NCBI GenBank assembly: GCA_031259205.1
Contig: JAIRLS010000151.1
Coordinates: forward strand, 1-5,899
Direction of reading: 5' to 3'
Length of the DNA: 5,899 bases
Source: Bacteroidales bacterium
Lineage (GTDB): Bacteria; Bacteroidota; Bacteroidia; Bacteroidales; UBA4181
How positions within the stretch are numbered: position 1 is the first letter of the stretch; the number at the start of each line of letters is the position of its first letter. The notes under the pieces are model-generated. The model was not told where the DNA came from and searched no databases. It worked only from the letters and a program-made list of their open reading frames with translations. The translations under genes and the position numbers were made by a program. Positions 1-5,899 of the stretch are shown piece after piece.

Positions 1-287
1 GCGAATGGATGTTCAGGCACATTCTGGGTATCAATCCGGACGACAAGCATCCGGGATATGAGCATTTCACGATTCATCCCCGTCCGGGAGGCTCGTTGAC
101 TTGGGCGAATGGCGCGTATCACTCTATCAAAGGCGAAATCGTTTCCGACTGGAAGGTGGAAAACGGTATATTTACCCTGAAAGTGAAAATCCCCGTAAAT
201 ACAACAGCTACCGTAGTGTTGCCGGTAAAAGGCGCCATTGAAACGGGTTCGGGAGAATATATTTTCACGGATAAAATAACAGAATAA
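1..287 (+). CDS. Alpha-L-rhamnosidase (GH78), C-terminal fragment cut by the window edge
   Basis: Only the last 94 complete codons are present (first full codon at 3, TAA at 285-287). The frame is open to the left edge, so the ATG at 9 is an internal Met, not a start. The fragment opens with EWMFRHILGINPD, followed by PGYEHFTIHPRPGG, a run of beta-strand-like sequence including GEIVSDWKVENGIFTLKVKIP, and then NTTATVVLPV. This order is characteristic of the end of the GH78 (alpha/alpha)6 barrel passing into its C-terminal beta-sandwich (Bac_rhamnosid_C). GH78 enzymes hydrolyse terminal alpha-L-rhamnose from pectin side chains, plant glycosides or bacterial polysaccharides. The catalytic residues lie upstream of the window, so activity cannot be judged. 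It lies 120 bases before a GH3 gene on the same strand, which suggests a shared glycan-degradation cluster. Family assignment is firm; substrate is unknown. Confidence 0.88.
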   Translation, partial: EWMFRHILGINPDDKHPGYEHFTIHPRPGGSLTWANGAYHSIKGEIVSDWKVENGIFTLKVKIPVNTTATVVLPVKGAIETGSGEYIFTDKITE

Positions 288-337
288 AGGCATGTATTCT
301 TGCTACCCGTCAAAAAACAATTTATTTTTCAGGCAGT

Positions 338-370
338 TCGTGAATTTTTAATTGACAGTCGTGTATTTTT
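338..370 (+). repeat. Imperfect 12-base direct repeat over the GH3 promoter
   Basis: TCGTGAATTTTT at 338-349 recurs as TCGTGTATTTTT at 359-370, with one mismatch and a start-to-start distance of 21 bases, about two helical turns. The second copy overlaps the candidate -7 box and the first covers the place where the -33 element should be. This layout would suit a regulator binding two sites on one face of the DNA, but AT-rich leaders produce such matches by chance, so the role is inferred. Confidence 0.4.
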
Positions 371-371
371 G
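364..371 (+). promoter_or_regulatory. Candidate Bacteroides-type -7 box for the GH3 gene
   Basis: TATTTTTG matches the Bacteroides consensus TAnnTTTG exactly and is followed by CA, as often seen. It ends 36 bases before the GH3 start codon, giving a plausible leader of about 30 bases. No good TTTG -33 element is found at the usual distance of about 19-21 bases (the sequence there is TTCGTG), so the promoter may need an activator or may be a chance match. Its presence suggests the GH3 gene can be transcribed apart from the upstream rhamnosidase. Confidence 0.5.
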
Positions 372-407
372 CAACAGAAATAATTATCAGATAAAAAATT
401 AAATCAA

Positions 408-2666
408 ATGAAGAAAGGAATCTTTATTTTCTCCCTCCTTATGGGAACGATCGCCGGTGCGTATTCTCAGAAAACTCCGGCGTACAAAGACGCCAAACTC
501 CCGATTGCACAGCGGGTGGACAACCTGATAGCTCTGATGACCGTCGAAGAAAAAGTTGAACAGTTGCAAAGCCAGCTATTGTTTGCAAACGACTTCGACA
601 AACGGAATTATAAAGTCGGGCACGTAAGAAACAAGGCGCACTTTATACACACAAAAGGGATGGAAAGTACTGTTCGTTGCGCCGAGATGATTAACGAAGA
701 TTCGCGCGAGGCGCTCAAGGCAAATCGTTTGGGAATCCCTGTCCTGCAACACGGCGAAGCTTTGCACATGGCTTTGTGGGGCGACGCTACCTGTTTCCCC
801 CAAAGCATCAGTATGGCGGCGACTTTCGACGACGAATTTTACTATCGTGTTGCCGAAGTCATTGCTAAGGAAACCAAGGCTGTCGGCGTTCGTCAGGTGT
901 ACGCTCCTGTGGTTAACATCTCGCGCGACCCGCGCTGGGGACGTACCGAAGAAGGTTACGGCGAGGACGTTCTTCTCAATTCCCGCATGGGCGTGGCTTT
1001 CGTCAAAGCCATGGAAAAAGGCGGCGTCGTGGCAAGTCCCAAACATTACGTGGATAATTATGGCGATGGAGGACACGATTCCTACGCCTCCAATGTGTCG
1101 TGGCGTGTCTTGCGGGAAGTCTTCCTTGAGCCGTTTCGCGCATGTATCGAAGAGGGCGGGGCACGCTCCATCATGGCTTCGTACAATTCGGTCGACGGCG
1201 TTCCGGCGTCCTCCAATCATCGCCTGTTGACGGATATTCTCCGCAATGAATGGAATTTCAAAGGATATGTCGTTTCCGATTATTGGGGAGTCAGCGGTGT
1301 ACATTCCGCTCACAAGGTTGCCGATTCGTACGCCGAAGCGCAGGCGTTATGCCTCGAAGCCGGCTTAGACATCGACCTGCCGGGAGGATACGGCGATCTT
1401 TTGTCATTAGTAAAAAACGGGAGAATCTCCGAAGAAACCCTCGACCTGTCTTTGCGTAGAATCCTGACCGTTAAATTTGAACTCGGACTGTTCGAAAATC
1501 CGTATGTCGACCCGAAAAAAGCGGATCAAACGGTTCACAGCAAGGAACATCGTGCGTTCGCGCTCGAAGCCGCCCGCAAAGTGATGACCCTGCTGAAAAA
1601 TGACGAAAATACCTTACCGTTGTCCGACAAGAATATCAAGAAAGCAGGCGTTTTCGGGCCGGCGGCCAACGTGATGAGTCTGGGCGACTATTCAGGCCCG
1701 TTCGGCAGGGCGAAAAGCGAGCATATCTCCGGTAGCGTTACCCCCTACGAGGGGTTGAAACGACGTTTGCAGGGCAAGGCCGAAATCGTACTGCATCAGG
1801 GTAACACCGACGTCGTTGAGTTGGCGCGTACCTGCGACGTCGCAATATTCTTCGCCGCTATTCAGGAAGGCGAAGGCGAAGACCGCAGTATCCTGACATT
1901 GCCAAAGCGTAACATGAAAACAGCCGAGAGCCTCGACAATGCCATGATTGTGGATACCGGCGAAAAACTGTCTTTCGAACTCGATCAGGAAAAGATGATT
2001 GAAGACCTCGTCGCAAGCGGTGTGAAAACCGTTGTGGTACTGCAAAACGGTTCCGTAATAGATATTCGCCGCTGGGCTGACAAGGTGGATGCCATCCTCG
2101 AAGCATGGTACCCCGGTGAACAGGGCGGCATAGCCATTGCCGAAGCGCTTTTCGGCGACGTCAACCCCGGCGGACGATTGCCGGTGACATGGGCGCGCCA
2201 TGCCGGACAAATACCCATTTACTATTATATCAAACCTTCCGGACGCGGATATGGCTATCTCGACGATGACGGCAAGCCGATGTTCCCGTTCGGATTCGGG
2301 TTGAGCTATACCTCTTTCGAGTATTCCGATCTCGTCCTCCCCGAAAAGGTCAACAAAAACGGTGACACAAAAGTCGTGGTAACGGTGAAAAACACGGGTG
2401 CGGTGAAAGGCGATGAGGTGGTTCAGTTGTATCTTCACGACGAACAGGCGTCCGTCGTCCGTCCGGTGAAAGAACTGAAAGCCTTCAAACGTGTCACACT
2501 GAACCCCGGCGAAAGCCGTCAAGTGGAATTGTCGCTCCCCTATCGCAGTTTCGGTCTTTGGGACAGGGATTTGAAATTTATCGTCGAACCCGGCGTTTTC
2601 AAGGTGATGATTGCCAAAGACGCTGCAACGACCCTGCTCGAAGGAAAAATAACAGCCGAACAGTAA
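408..2666 (+). CDS. Exported family 3 glycoside hydrolase (beta-glucosidase/beta-xylosidase type)
   Basis: The 752-residue protein starts with a signal peptide (MKKGIFIFSLLMGTIAGAYS, probable cut after Ser20). There is no lipobox Cys, so a soluble periplasmic enzyme is likely. The N-terminal TIM barrel shows HGEALHM (E117), DPRWGR (174-179), KH (212-213) and GYVVSDYWG, in which D291 is the expected nucleophile. The alpha/beta sandwich carries EGEGEDRS, where E489 aligns with the acid/base of EGxDR-type GH3 enzymes, and YPGEQGG (568-574). PFGFGLSYT (627-635) leads into the C-terminal fibronectin-III-like domain. All expected domains and catalytic residues are present and the length is normal. 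The family removes beta-linked glucose, xylose or related sugars from oligosaccharide ends with retention. The EALH form is common in xylosidase-like branches, but substrate cannot be fixed from sequence. About 25 residues after the acid/base (501-525) look like an insertion. The start is supported by the signal peptide and an A-rich leader. Neighbouring GH78 suggests joint action on a rhamnose-containing glycan. Confidence 0.95.
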   Translation: MKKGIFIFSLLMGTIAGAYSQKTPAYKDAKLPIAQRVDNLIALMTVEEKVEQLQSQLLFANDFDKRNYKVGHVRNKAHFIHTKGMESTVRCAEMINEDSREALKANRLGIPVLQHGEALHMALWGDATCFPQSISMAATFDDEFYYRVAEVIAKETKAVGVRQVYAPVVNISRDPRWGRTEEGYGEDVLLNSRMGVAFVKAMEKGGVVASPKHYVDNYGDGGHDSYASNVSWRVLREVFLEPFRACIEEGGARSIMASYNSVDGVPASSNHRLLTDILRNEWNFKGYVVSDYWGVSGVHSAHKVADSYAEAQALCLEAGLDIDLPGGYGDLLSLVKNGRISEETLDLSLRRILTVKFELGLFENPYVDPKKADQTVHSKEHRAFALEAARKVMTLLKNDENTLPLSDKNIKKAGVFGPAANVMSLGDYSGPFGRAKSEHISGSVTPYEGLKRRLQGKAEIVLHQGNTDVVELARTCDVAIFFAAIQEGEGEDRSILTLPKRNMKTAESLDNAMIVDTGEKLSFELDQEKMIEDLVASGVKTVVVLQNGSVIDIRRWADKVDAILEAWYPGEQGGIAIAEALFGDVNPGGRLPVTWARHAGQIPIYYYIKPSGRGYGYLDDDGKPMFPFGFGLSYTSFEYSDLVLPEKVNKNGDTKVVVTVKNTGAVKGDEVVQLYLHDEQASVVRPVKELKAFKRVTLNPGESRQVELSLPYRSFGLWDRDLKFIVEPGVFKVMIAKDAATTLLEGKITAEQ

Positions 2667-2691
2667 CGTCGAAACGGCAGAGGAACAGCGT

Positions 2692-3405
2692 TTATTCGAT
2701 ATAAATGGAAAACAGATAGACGGAAGACCTCAGTTTGTTAATGGCATTCTGAAATTCGGGTTGCGGTGTGCTCCGTTCTTCCAATATGTTGAAGATACCC
2801 CATGAACCGCGTATTTCAAGCGTCAGTTTGAAATATGGGAAATAAAAGTCAAAGCCGCCTCCCATTTCATAGCACAGGTCGTTTAATTTTAAATCCATGT
2901 AAATACCCTCGTCTTCGTGATAGGTTTTGGCCAGGTCGATACGCGGGTTAAGACCGCCGATAATGAAGCCTCGCATGTTGTCCACCCGCACCGATTTGTA
3001 TTTCAGTAAAAGCGGGAGTTCGATATAGCTTGATTCGATTTGATGATGGTCGTCATATAATTTACCGGATTTGAAGAACTGCAATGCCCGCGATCCGAAG
3101 GCAACGCCCGGCAGAAAGCGCAGTTCGAGATTGTTTGTAATTCGCAACGCCGACACTGCCTGTATATGAAACCCCGGCGACAATTCGGAAACGTTGGACA
3201 ATAACGAATCATTCCGGTAATCGGATAAGGATGGGGAAACGTTAAAGTCCATTGCATTCAATCCCAGACAAAATCCGAAATGAATGACTTTATGGTCGTG
3301 TTGCTGGTAGTTCAACACCTTTTTTTGCTTTAACTGCCCCGACACATCCGTCGTCATGCAGCAAAGCAATACCATAACAGCGATAATTCCATTTAACTTG
3401 TTCAT
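2692..3405 (-). CDS. porT: PorT-like outer-membrane beta-barrel protein of the type IX secretion system
   Basis: The product is 237 residues with a signal peptide (probable cut after VSG, residue 23) and a body of alternating hydrophobic strands typical of a small eight-strand-like barrel. Conserved PorT blocks appear in order: HFGFCLGLNAMDF (42-54), SPGFHIQAVSALR (76-88) with LELRFLPG (93-100), ESSYIELPLLLKYKSVR (124-140), YEMGGGFDFYFPYFKL (179-194), and a C-terminal KLRSSVYLFSIYIE. PorT (SprT in gliding flavobacteria) is required for export through the T9SS; its exact mechanical role is not settled. Length agrees with known PorT proteins. The two Cys in the signal peptide core (LLCC) do not form a lipobox. 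It is the last gene of the minus-strand group, 46 bases after manC with no clear promoter of its own, and converges on the GH3 gene. A generic PorT-family barrel unrelated to T9SS is the alternative, but the central ELPLLLKYKS and FDFYFPYFK blocks favour true PorT. Confidence 0.85.
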   Translation of the reverse strand: MNKLNGIIAVMVLLCCMTTDVSGQLKQKKVLNYQQHDHKVIHFGFCLGLNAMDFNVSPSLSDYRNDSLLSNVSELSPGFHIQAVSALRITNNLELRFLPGVAFGSRALQFFKSGKLYDDHHQIESSYIELPLLLKYKSVRVDNMRGFIIGGLNPRIDLAKTYHEDEGIYMDLKLNDLCYEMGGGFDFYFPYFKLTLEIRGSWGIFNILEERSTPQPEFQNAINKLRSSVYLFSIYIE

Positions 3406-3451
3406 GTTTATTCAGAACGGAAATTTTCGTCTTTTATTATAATCCCTGCGA

Positions 3452-4549
3452 TCAAATTAAATCTTCGCCTTTCTGCAATTTCACGTGATTGATGTAATCC
3501 TTGATCAGTTGCTCGTTTTCTTTTTTGCAGATGAGCAGTACGTCTTCGGTTTGTATCACGATCATATCTTCCATGCCTTGGATGACGGCAAGTTTGTGCG
3601 GATGGATATTGATGACGCAGCCTTTGGTATCGTACAGGAAGACCTGATTGCCCACTACGGCATTTTGCTCACTGTCTTTCTGCTGGTTGGCATACAGCGA
3701 TCCCCATGTGCCGATATCCGACCAGCCGAAATCGGCGCACAGCACATACACATTTTCTGCTTTTTCCATGATAGCGTAGTCAATGGATATGCTTTTGCTT
3801 TGGGCGTAAATTTCGCGGACGGTCGCTATTTCCTGATCTGTCCCCAGCAAGTTTGCCTTTTTCTGGAAAAGAGCGTTGATAGAGGGCATATAAATGTCAA
3901 AAGCCTGCATGATGGAAGGCAACGACCAAAAAAAGATGCCCGAATTCCAAAAAAATTCGCCGCTTTCAAAAAATATTTTGGCCATTTCCAGTTCGGGTTT
4001 TTCGGTGAATGTTTTCACTTTTTTCAGTTCCGGGATGGCGCACCGGACGCCGGTCAGTTCTTCGCCGGATACTTGGATGTAGCCATAGCCGGTGTCGGGG
4101 CGGCTGGGTTTGATACCAATGGTCAGCAAGGCGTTGTTGTTGGCGATAAAGTCGAGTCCTTGCCGTGCTACCCGCAGAAATTCGGCTTCGTTGGTGATGA
4201 GATGGTCGGAGGGAGCGACGATGATGTTGGCGTCGGGATTTTCCTGCCATATCCTGAAATTGGCGTACGCGATACAGGGAGCGGTGTTCTTGCGTATCGG
4301 CTCAAGAAGTACTTGCCGCTCATCTATATCAAGCTGTTCCATGGTAATATCCTTGTATATTTCGTTGGTGACGACGTAGATGTGTTCTCGGGGAACGATC
4401 TTGCAGAAACGGTCGAAGGTCTGGCGGACGAGTGTTTTTCCTTCACCCGTAATATCCAGAAACTGTTTGGGCTTGTTGCTGCGGCTGAGAGGCCAGAAGC
4501 GGCTTCCTATTCCGCCGGCCATGATCACGCAATAATTGTTAGTATTCAT
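3452..4549 (-). CDS. manC: Mannose-1-phosphate guanylyltransferase (GDP-mannose pyrophosphorylase)
   Basis: This cytoplasmic enzyme makes GDP-mannose from mannose-1-phosphate and GTP, the donor for mannose and the precursor of GDP-fucose and GDP-rhamnose. The 365-residue sequence begins with the nucleotidyltransferase signature AGGIGSRFWPLSR (11-23) and PKQF (27-30). Further family blocks are EPIRKNTAP (83-91), APSDH (112-116, with the metal/nucleotide-binding Asp115), FTEKP (181-185), WNSGIF (201-206), SIDYAIME (255-262) and FGWSDIGTW (274-282). It has the nucleotidyltransferase domain and a short beta-rich tail but lacks the C-terminal cupin isomerase domain of the longer bifunctional type, so mannose-6-phosphate isomerase must come from another gene. 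The start at NNYCVIM agrees with Bacteroidales relatives. It follows galE by 36 bases and precedes porT by 46, so co-transcription is likely. No defects are visible. Confidence 0.95.
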   Translation of the reverse strand: MNTNNYCVIMAGGIGSRFWPLSRSNKPKQFLDITGEGKTLVRQTFDRFCKIVPREHIYVVTNEIYKDITMEQLDIDERQVLLEPIRKNTAPCIAYANFRIWQENPDANIIVAPSDHLITNEAEFLRVARQGLDFIANNNALLTIGIKPSRPDTGYGYIQVSGEELTGVRCAIPELKKVKTFTEKPELEMAKIFFESGEFFWNSGIFFWSLPSIMQAFDIYMPSINALFQKKANLLGTDQEIATVREIYAQSKSISIDYAIMEKAENVYVLCADFGWSDIGTWGSLYANQQKDSEQNAVVGNQVFLYDTKGCVINIHPHKLAVIQGMEDMIVIQTEDVLLICKKENEQLIKDYINHVKLQKGEDLI

Positions 4550-4585
4550 GTATTTAAATTTTGTATATTTTCAAATGCGACAAAA

Positions 4586-5617
4586 TTATTTCCAACCGCC
4601 TGTTTCCTTGTAATACTGTTCCCATTTCCATGCAGACAGCAGGGTTTCTTCGAGTGTGCTTTGGGCTTTCCATCCGAGTTCGCGGTTGGCGAAGGAGGTA
4701 TCTGCCCACACCTGTTCGGTATCGCCTGCTCGACGGCCTGTGATTTTGTAATTGAGTTTTACGCCGCTTACTTTTTCGAACGTACGTATCAGTTCCAGTA
4801 CCGACACACCTTTACCGGTACCGAGGTTGAATATTTCAAAGCTGTTTTTGTTGTTTTTGTTGATCAGGCGTTCGACTGCCGTCACATGCGCCTTGGCGAG
4901 GTCTACCACGTGAATATAGTCCCTGATGCAAGATCCGTCGGGAGTGTTGTAATCGTTGCCGAAGACGCTCAGTTGCTCGCGGATACCGATGGCTGTTTGT
5001 GTGATAAACGGCACCAGATTATTGGGAACGCCCACGGGCAATTCGCCTATCAACGCCGAAGCATGAGCGCCGATAGGGTTGAAATAGCGTAGCGCGATGC
5101 TTTTTATCGTCGAGGCGGCTATGGTATCGCGGATGATGGTTTCGCACACCTGCTTGGTGTTGCCGTAGGGGGAAGTGGCGGGCTGAATTGGCGCCTGCTC
5201 GGTCACCGGCAACTTTTCGGGCTGTCCGTAAACGGTGCACGACGAGGAAAAAACCAGATATTCAATGGCCTGTTGCGACATTAACTCCAGCAGGTTTATA
5301 AGCGAGGTGAAGTTGTTGCGGTAGTATTTCAGCGGTTGTTGCACCGATTCGCCTACTGCCTTGCAAGCGGCAAAATGGATAGCGGCCACGATGTCTTTGT
5401 GTTTGGATAAAAGATGGTCTAAGGAGGATTTGTCGCAAAGATCAATACATTCAAACGACGGTTTTATACCGGTAATTTTTTCGATGCCTTCAAGAGCGCC
5501 CGTTTTGGAGTTGGAAAGATTATCGACAACGACGGTCTCATAGCCGGCCTGAATCAACTCAACTACGGTGTGAGAACCAATATAGCCGGTTCCGCCCGTG
5601 ACTAATATTTTTTTCAT
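4586..5617 (-). CDS. galE: UDP-glucose 4-epimerase
   Basis: GalE interconverts UDP-glucose and UDP-galactose in the cytoplasm using tightly bound NAD, serving galactose use and surface glycan synthesis. With the start at 5617 the protein has 343 residues, the usual length. The Rossmann motif GGTGYIG (8-14) binds NAD; HFAACKAVGESV (81-92), SSSCTVYG (124-131, Ser126 the likely catalytic Ser) and SPYGNTK (Tyr151, Lys155) form the short-chain dehydrogenase active site. ALRYFNPIGAH, VPFITQTAIG, GSCIRDYIHVVDLA (228-241) and RRAGD (295-299) complete the family pattern. An upstream in-frame ATG at 5644 would add MRIFAKNLK, which is absent from the family, so the MKKILVTGG start is preferred. The gate residue corresponding to E. 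coli Tyr299 is Val303, which may widen the substrate range to N-acetylated sugars. First gene of the galE-manC-porT group. Confidence 0.95.
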   Translation of the reverse strand: MKKILVTGGTGYIGSHTVVELIQAGYETVVVDNLSNSKTGALEGIEKITGIKPSFECIDLCDKSSLDHLLSKHKDIVAAIHFAACKAVGESVQQPLKYYRNNFTSLINLLELMSQQAIEYLVFSSSCTVYGQPEKLPVTEQAPIQPATSPYGNTKQVCETIIRDTIAASTIKSIALRYFNPIGAHASALIGELPVGVPNNLVPFITQTAIGIREQLSVFGNDYNTPDGSCIRDYIHVVDLAKAHVTAVERLINKNNKNSFEIFNLGTGKGVSVLELIRTFEKVSGVKLNYKITGRRAGDTEQVWADTSFANRELGWKAQSTLEETLLSAWKWEQYYKETGGWK

Positions 5618-5631
5618 CTTCAAATTTTTGG

Positions 5632-5639
5632 CGAAAATA
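5632..5639 (-). promoter_or_regulatory. Weak -7-like box upstream of galE
   Basis: On the minus strand this reads TATTTTCG, one mismatch from TAnnTTTG. It lies 14 bases before the chosen galE start, which would give a very short leader. TTTG elements occur on the minus strand at 5652-5655 and 5671-5674, but at 12 and 31 bases they are not at the expected distance. If real, it excludes the upstream ATG at 5644 as the start. Confidence 0.25.
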
Positions 5640-5682
5640 CGCATAATTTTTCAAATGAACGCATTTTTAGCAAAATGAGAAG

Positions 5683-5704
5683 TGTTTTTTTTGCGTAAAA
5701 AACA
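5683..5704. repeat. AT-rich 8-base inverted repeat upstream of galE
   Basis: TGTTTTTT (5683-5690) and AAAAAACA (5697-5704) are exact reverse complements around the six bases TTGCGT. It lies 66 bases or more before the galE start. It could be an operator in the divergent region or a weak hairpin, but simple A/T runs of this kind are expected by chance in AT-rich DNA. Confidence 0.25.
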
Positions 5705-5855
5705 ATATAATAGATAGTTGGCGTTTCAAGGATCGTAATAAATATTTTCAACGCGAATATCGTTATACGGCATGCACGTCAGGCATTAAGGAGAAAGTAA
5801 CAGAGATGGCTATAAACGGAAGTTCTGTAAAAAACTTTTTTTTTCACTGCATACG

Positions 5856-5887
5856 CTTGGAAATCACGGGATTTTTATCTAATTTTG
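5856..5887 (+). promoter_or_regulatory. Bacteroides-type promoter for a gene to the right of the window
   Basis: TAATTTTG at 5880-5887 matches the -7 consensus TAnnTTTG exactly and is followed by C. A TTTG-like CTTG lies at 5856-5859, leaving 20 bases between the elements, close to the consensus spacing of about 19. Transcription would start near the window end and run rightward, so the gene served is not visible. It would be divergent from galE. Confidence 0.55.
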
Positions 5888-5899
5888 CTCCGGCAATCG

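Larger units (their letters stand above)
5618..5899. other. AT-rich divergent intergenic region at the right edge
   Basis: About 280 bases without a recognisable gene lie between the galE start and the window end. They contain runs of eight and nine T (5685-5692 and 5836-5844), the 9-mer GTAAAAAAC twice (5695-5703 and 5827-5835), a possible galE promoter, an AT-rich palindrome and a good plus-strand promoter near the end. I see no tRNA, structured RNA or transposon end here. A frame open from the ATG at 5806 to the window edge is not convincing as a gene. Confidence 0.6.

Noticed and set aside
288..337. Possible terminator after the rhamnosidase gene
   Set aside because: The stretch has A and T runs but no paired stem that I could find.
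576..2522. Two long minus-strand open frames (576-1313 and 1692-2522) inside the GH3 gene
   Set aside because: Both are in the same antisense codon register as the GH3 frame and are explained by rare TTA/CTA/TCA codons. The sense frame has intact GH3 motifs throughout.
2672..2693. AAACG...CGTTT inverted repeat between the GH3 and porT genes as a terminator
   Set aside because: A five-base stem with a 12-base loop and only TTT following is too weak to call.
3330..3405. PorT as a lipoprotein because of the LLCC sequence in its signal peptide
   Set aside because: The residues before the Cys do not fit a lipobox (small residues are expected at -1), and a normal signal peptidase I site (VSG before Gln24) follows.
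3485..5092. A 535-codon plus-strand open frame running antisense across both manC and galE
   Set aside because: It is in exact codon register with both genes (their starts differ by a multiple of three), so antisense stops arise only from sense TTA, CTA and TCA codons, which are scarce here; it ends at the CTA codon for GalE Leu176. The translation shows no family pattern, whereas the minus strand encodes two textbook enzymes.
5618..5644. Longer GalE beginning at the ATG at 5644
   Set aside because: The extra MRIFAKNLK precedes the conserved MKKILVTGG family start and would overlap the possible promoter at 5632-5639.

Overview
The window looks like a chromosomal piece of a member of the Bacteroidota, most likely order Bacteroidales. 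Three things point there. The minus strand encodes a protein with the conserved pattern of PorT, a type IX secretion (T9SS) component confined to this phylum. Promoter-like TAnnTTTG boxes (the Bacteroides -7 element) lie in the AT-rich gaps, at 364-371 and 5880-5887. Start codons follow A-rich leaders without clear Shine-Dalgarno sequences. Coding DNA looks close to balanced in GC, while the gaps are strongly AT-rich. I cannot name a genus.

Left half (1-2666, plus strand): the 3' end of a GH78 alpha-L-rhamnosidase gene, a 120-base gap holding a candidate promoter and a 12-base imperfect direct repeat, then a complete exported family 3 glycoside hydrolase (752 aa). Together they look like the end of a polysaccharide-utilisation cluster for a rhamnose-containing plant or host glycan. 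The GH78 enzyme would remove terminal rhamnose and the GH3 enzyme would release beta-linked sugars from the trimmed oligosaccharide in the periplasm.

Right half (2692-5617, minus strand): three closely spaced genes read galE, manC, porT (gaps of 36 and 46 bases), a likely operon converging on the GH3 gene with only 25 bases between stop codons. GalE interconverts UDP-glucose and UDP-galactose, and ManC makes GDP-mannose from mannose-1-phosphate. Both feed surface polysaccharide, LPS and glycoprotein synthesis. PorT is an outer-membrane beta-barrel needed for T9SS export. The grouping joins nucleotide-sugar supply to the secretion route that, in Porphyromonas, attaches cargo to an LPS anchor, but a functional link here is only inference.

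Right edge (5618-5899): an AT-rich divergent intergenic region with a possible galE promoter, a small palindrome, and a well-spaced plus-strand promoter for a gene that must begin beyond the window. I found no RNA genes, insertion sequences, CRISPR arrays or phage genes. I see no clearly novel system; the findings below are modest leads.
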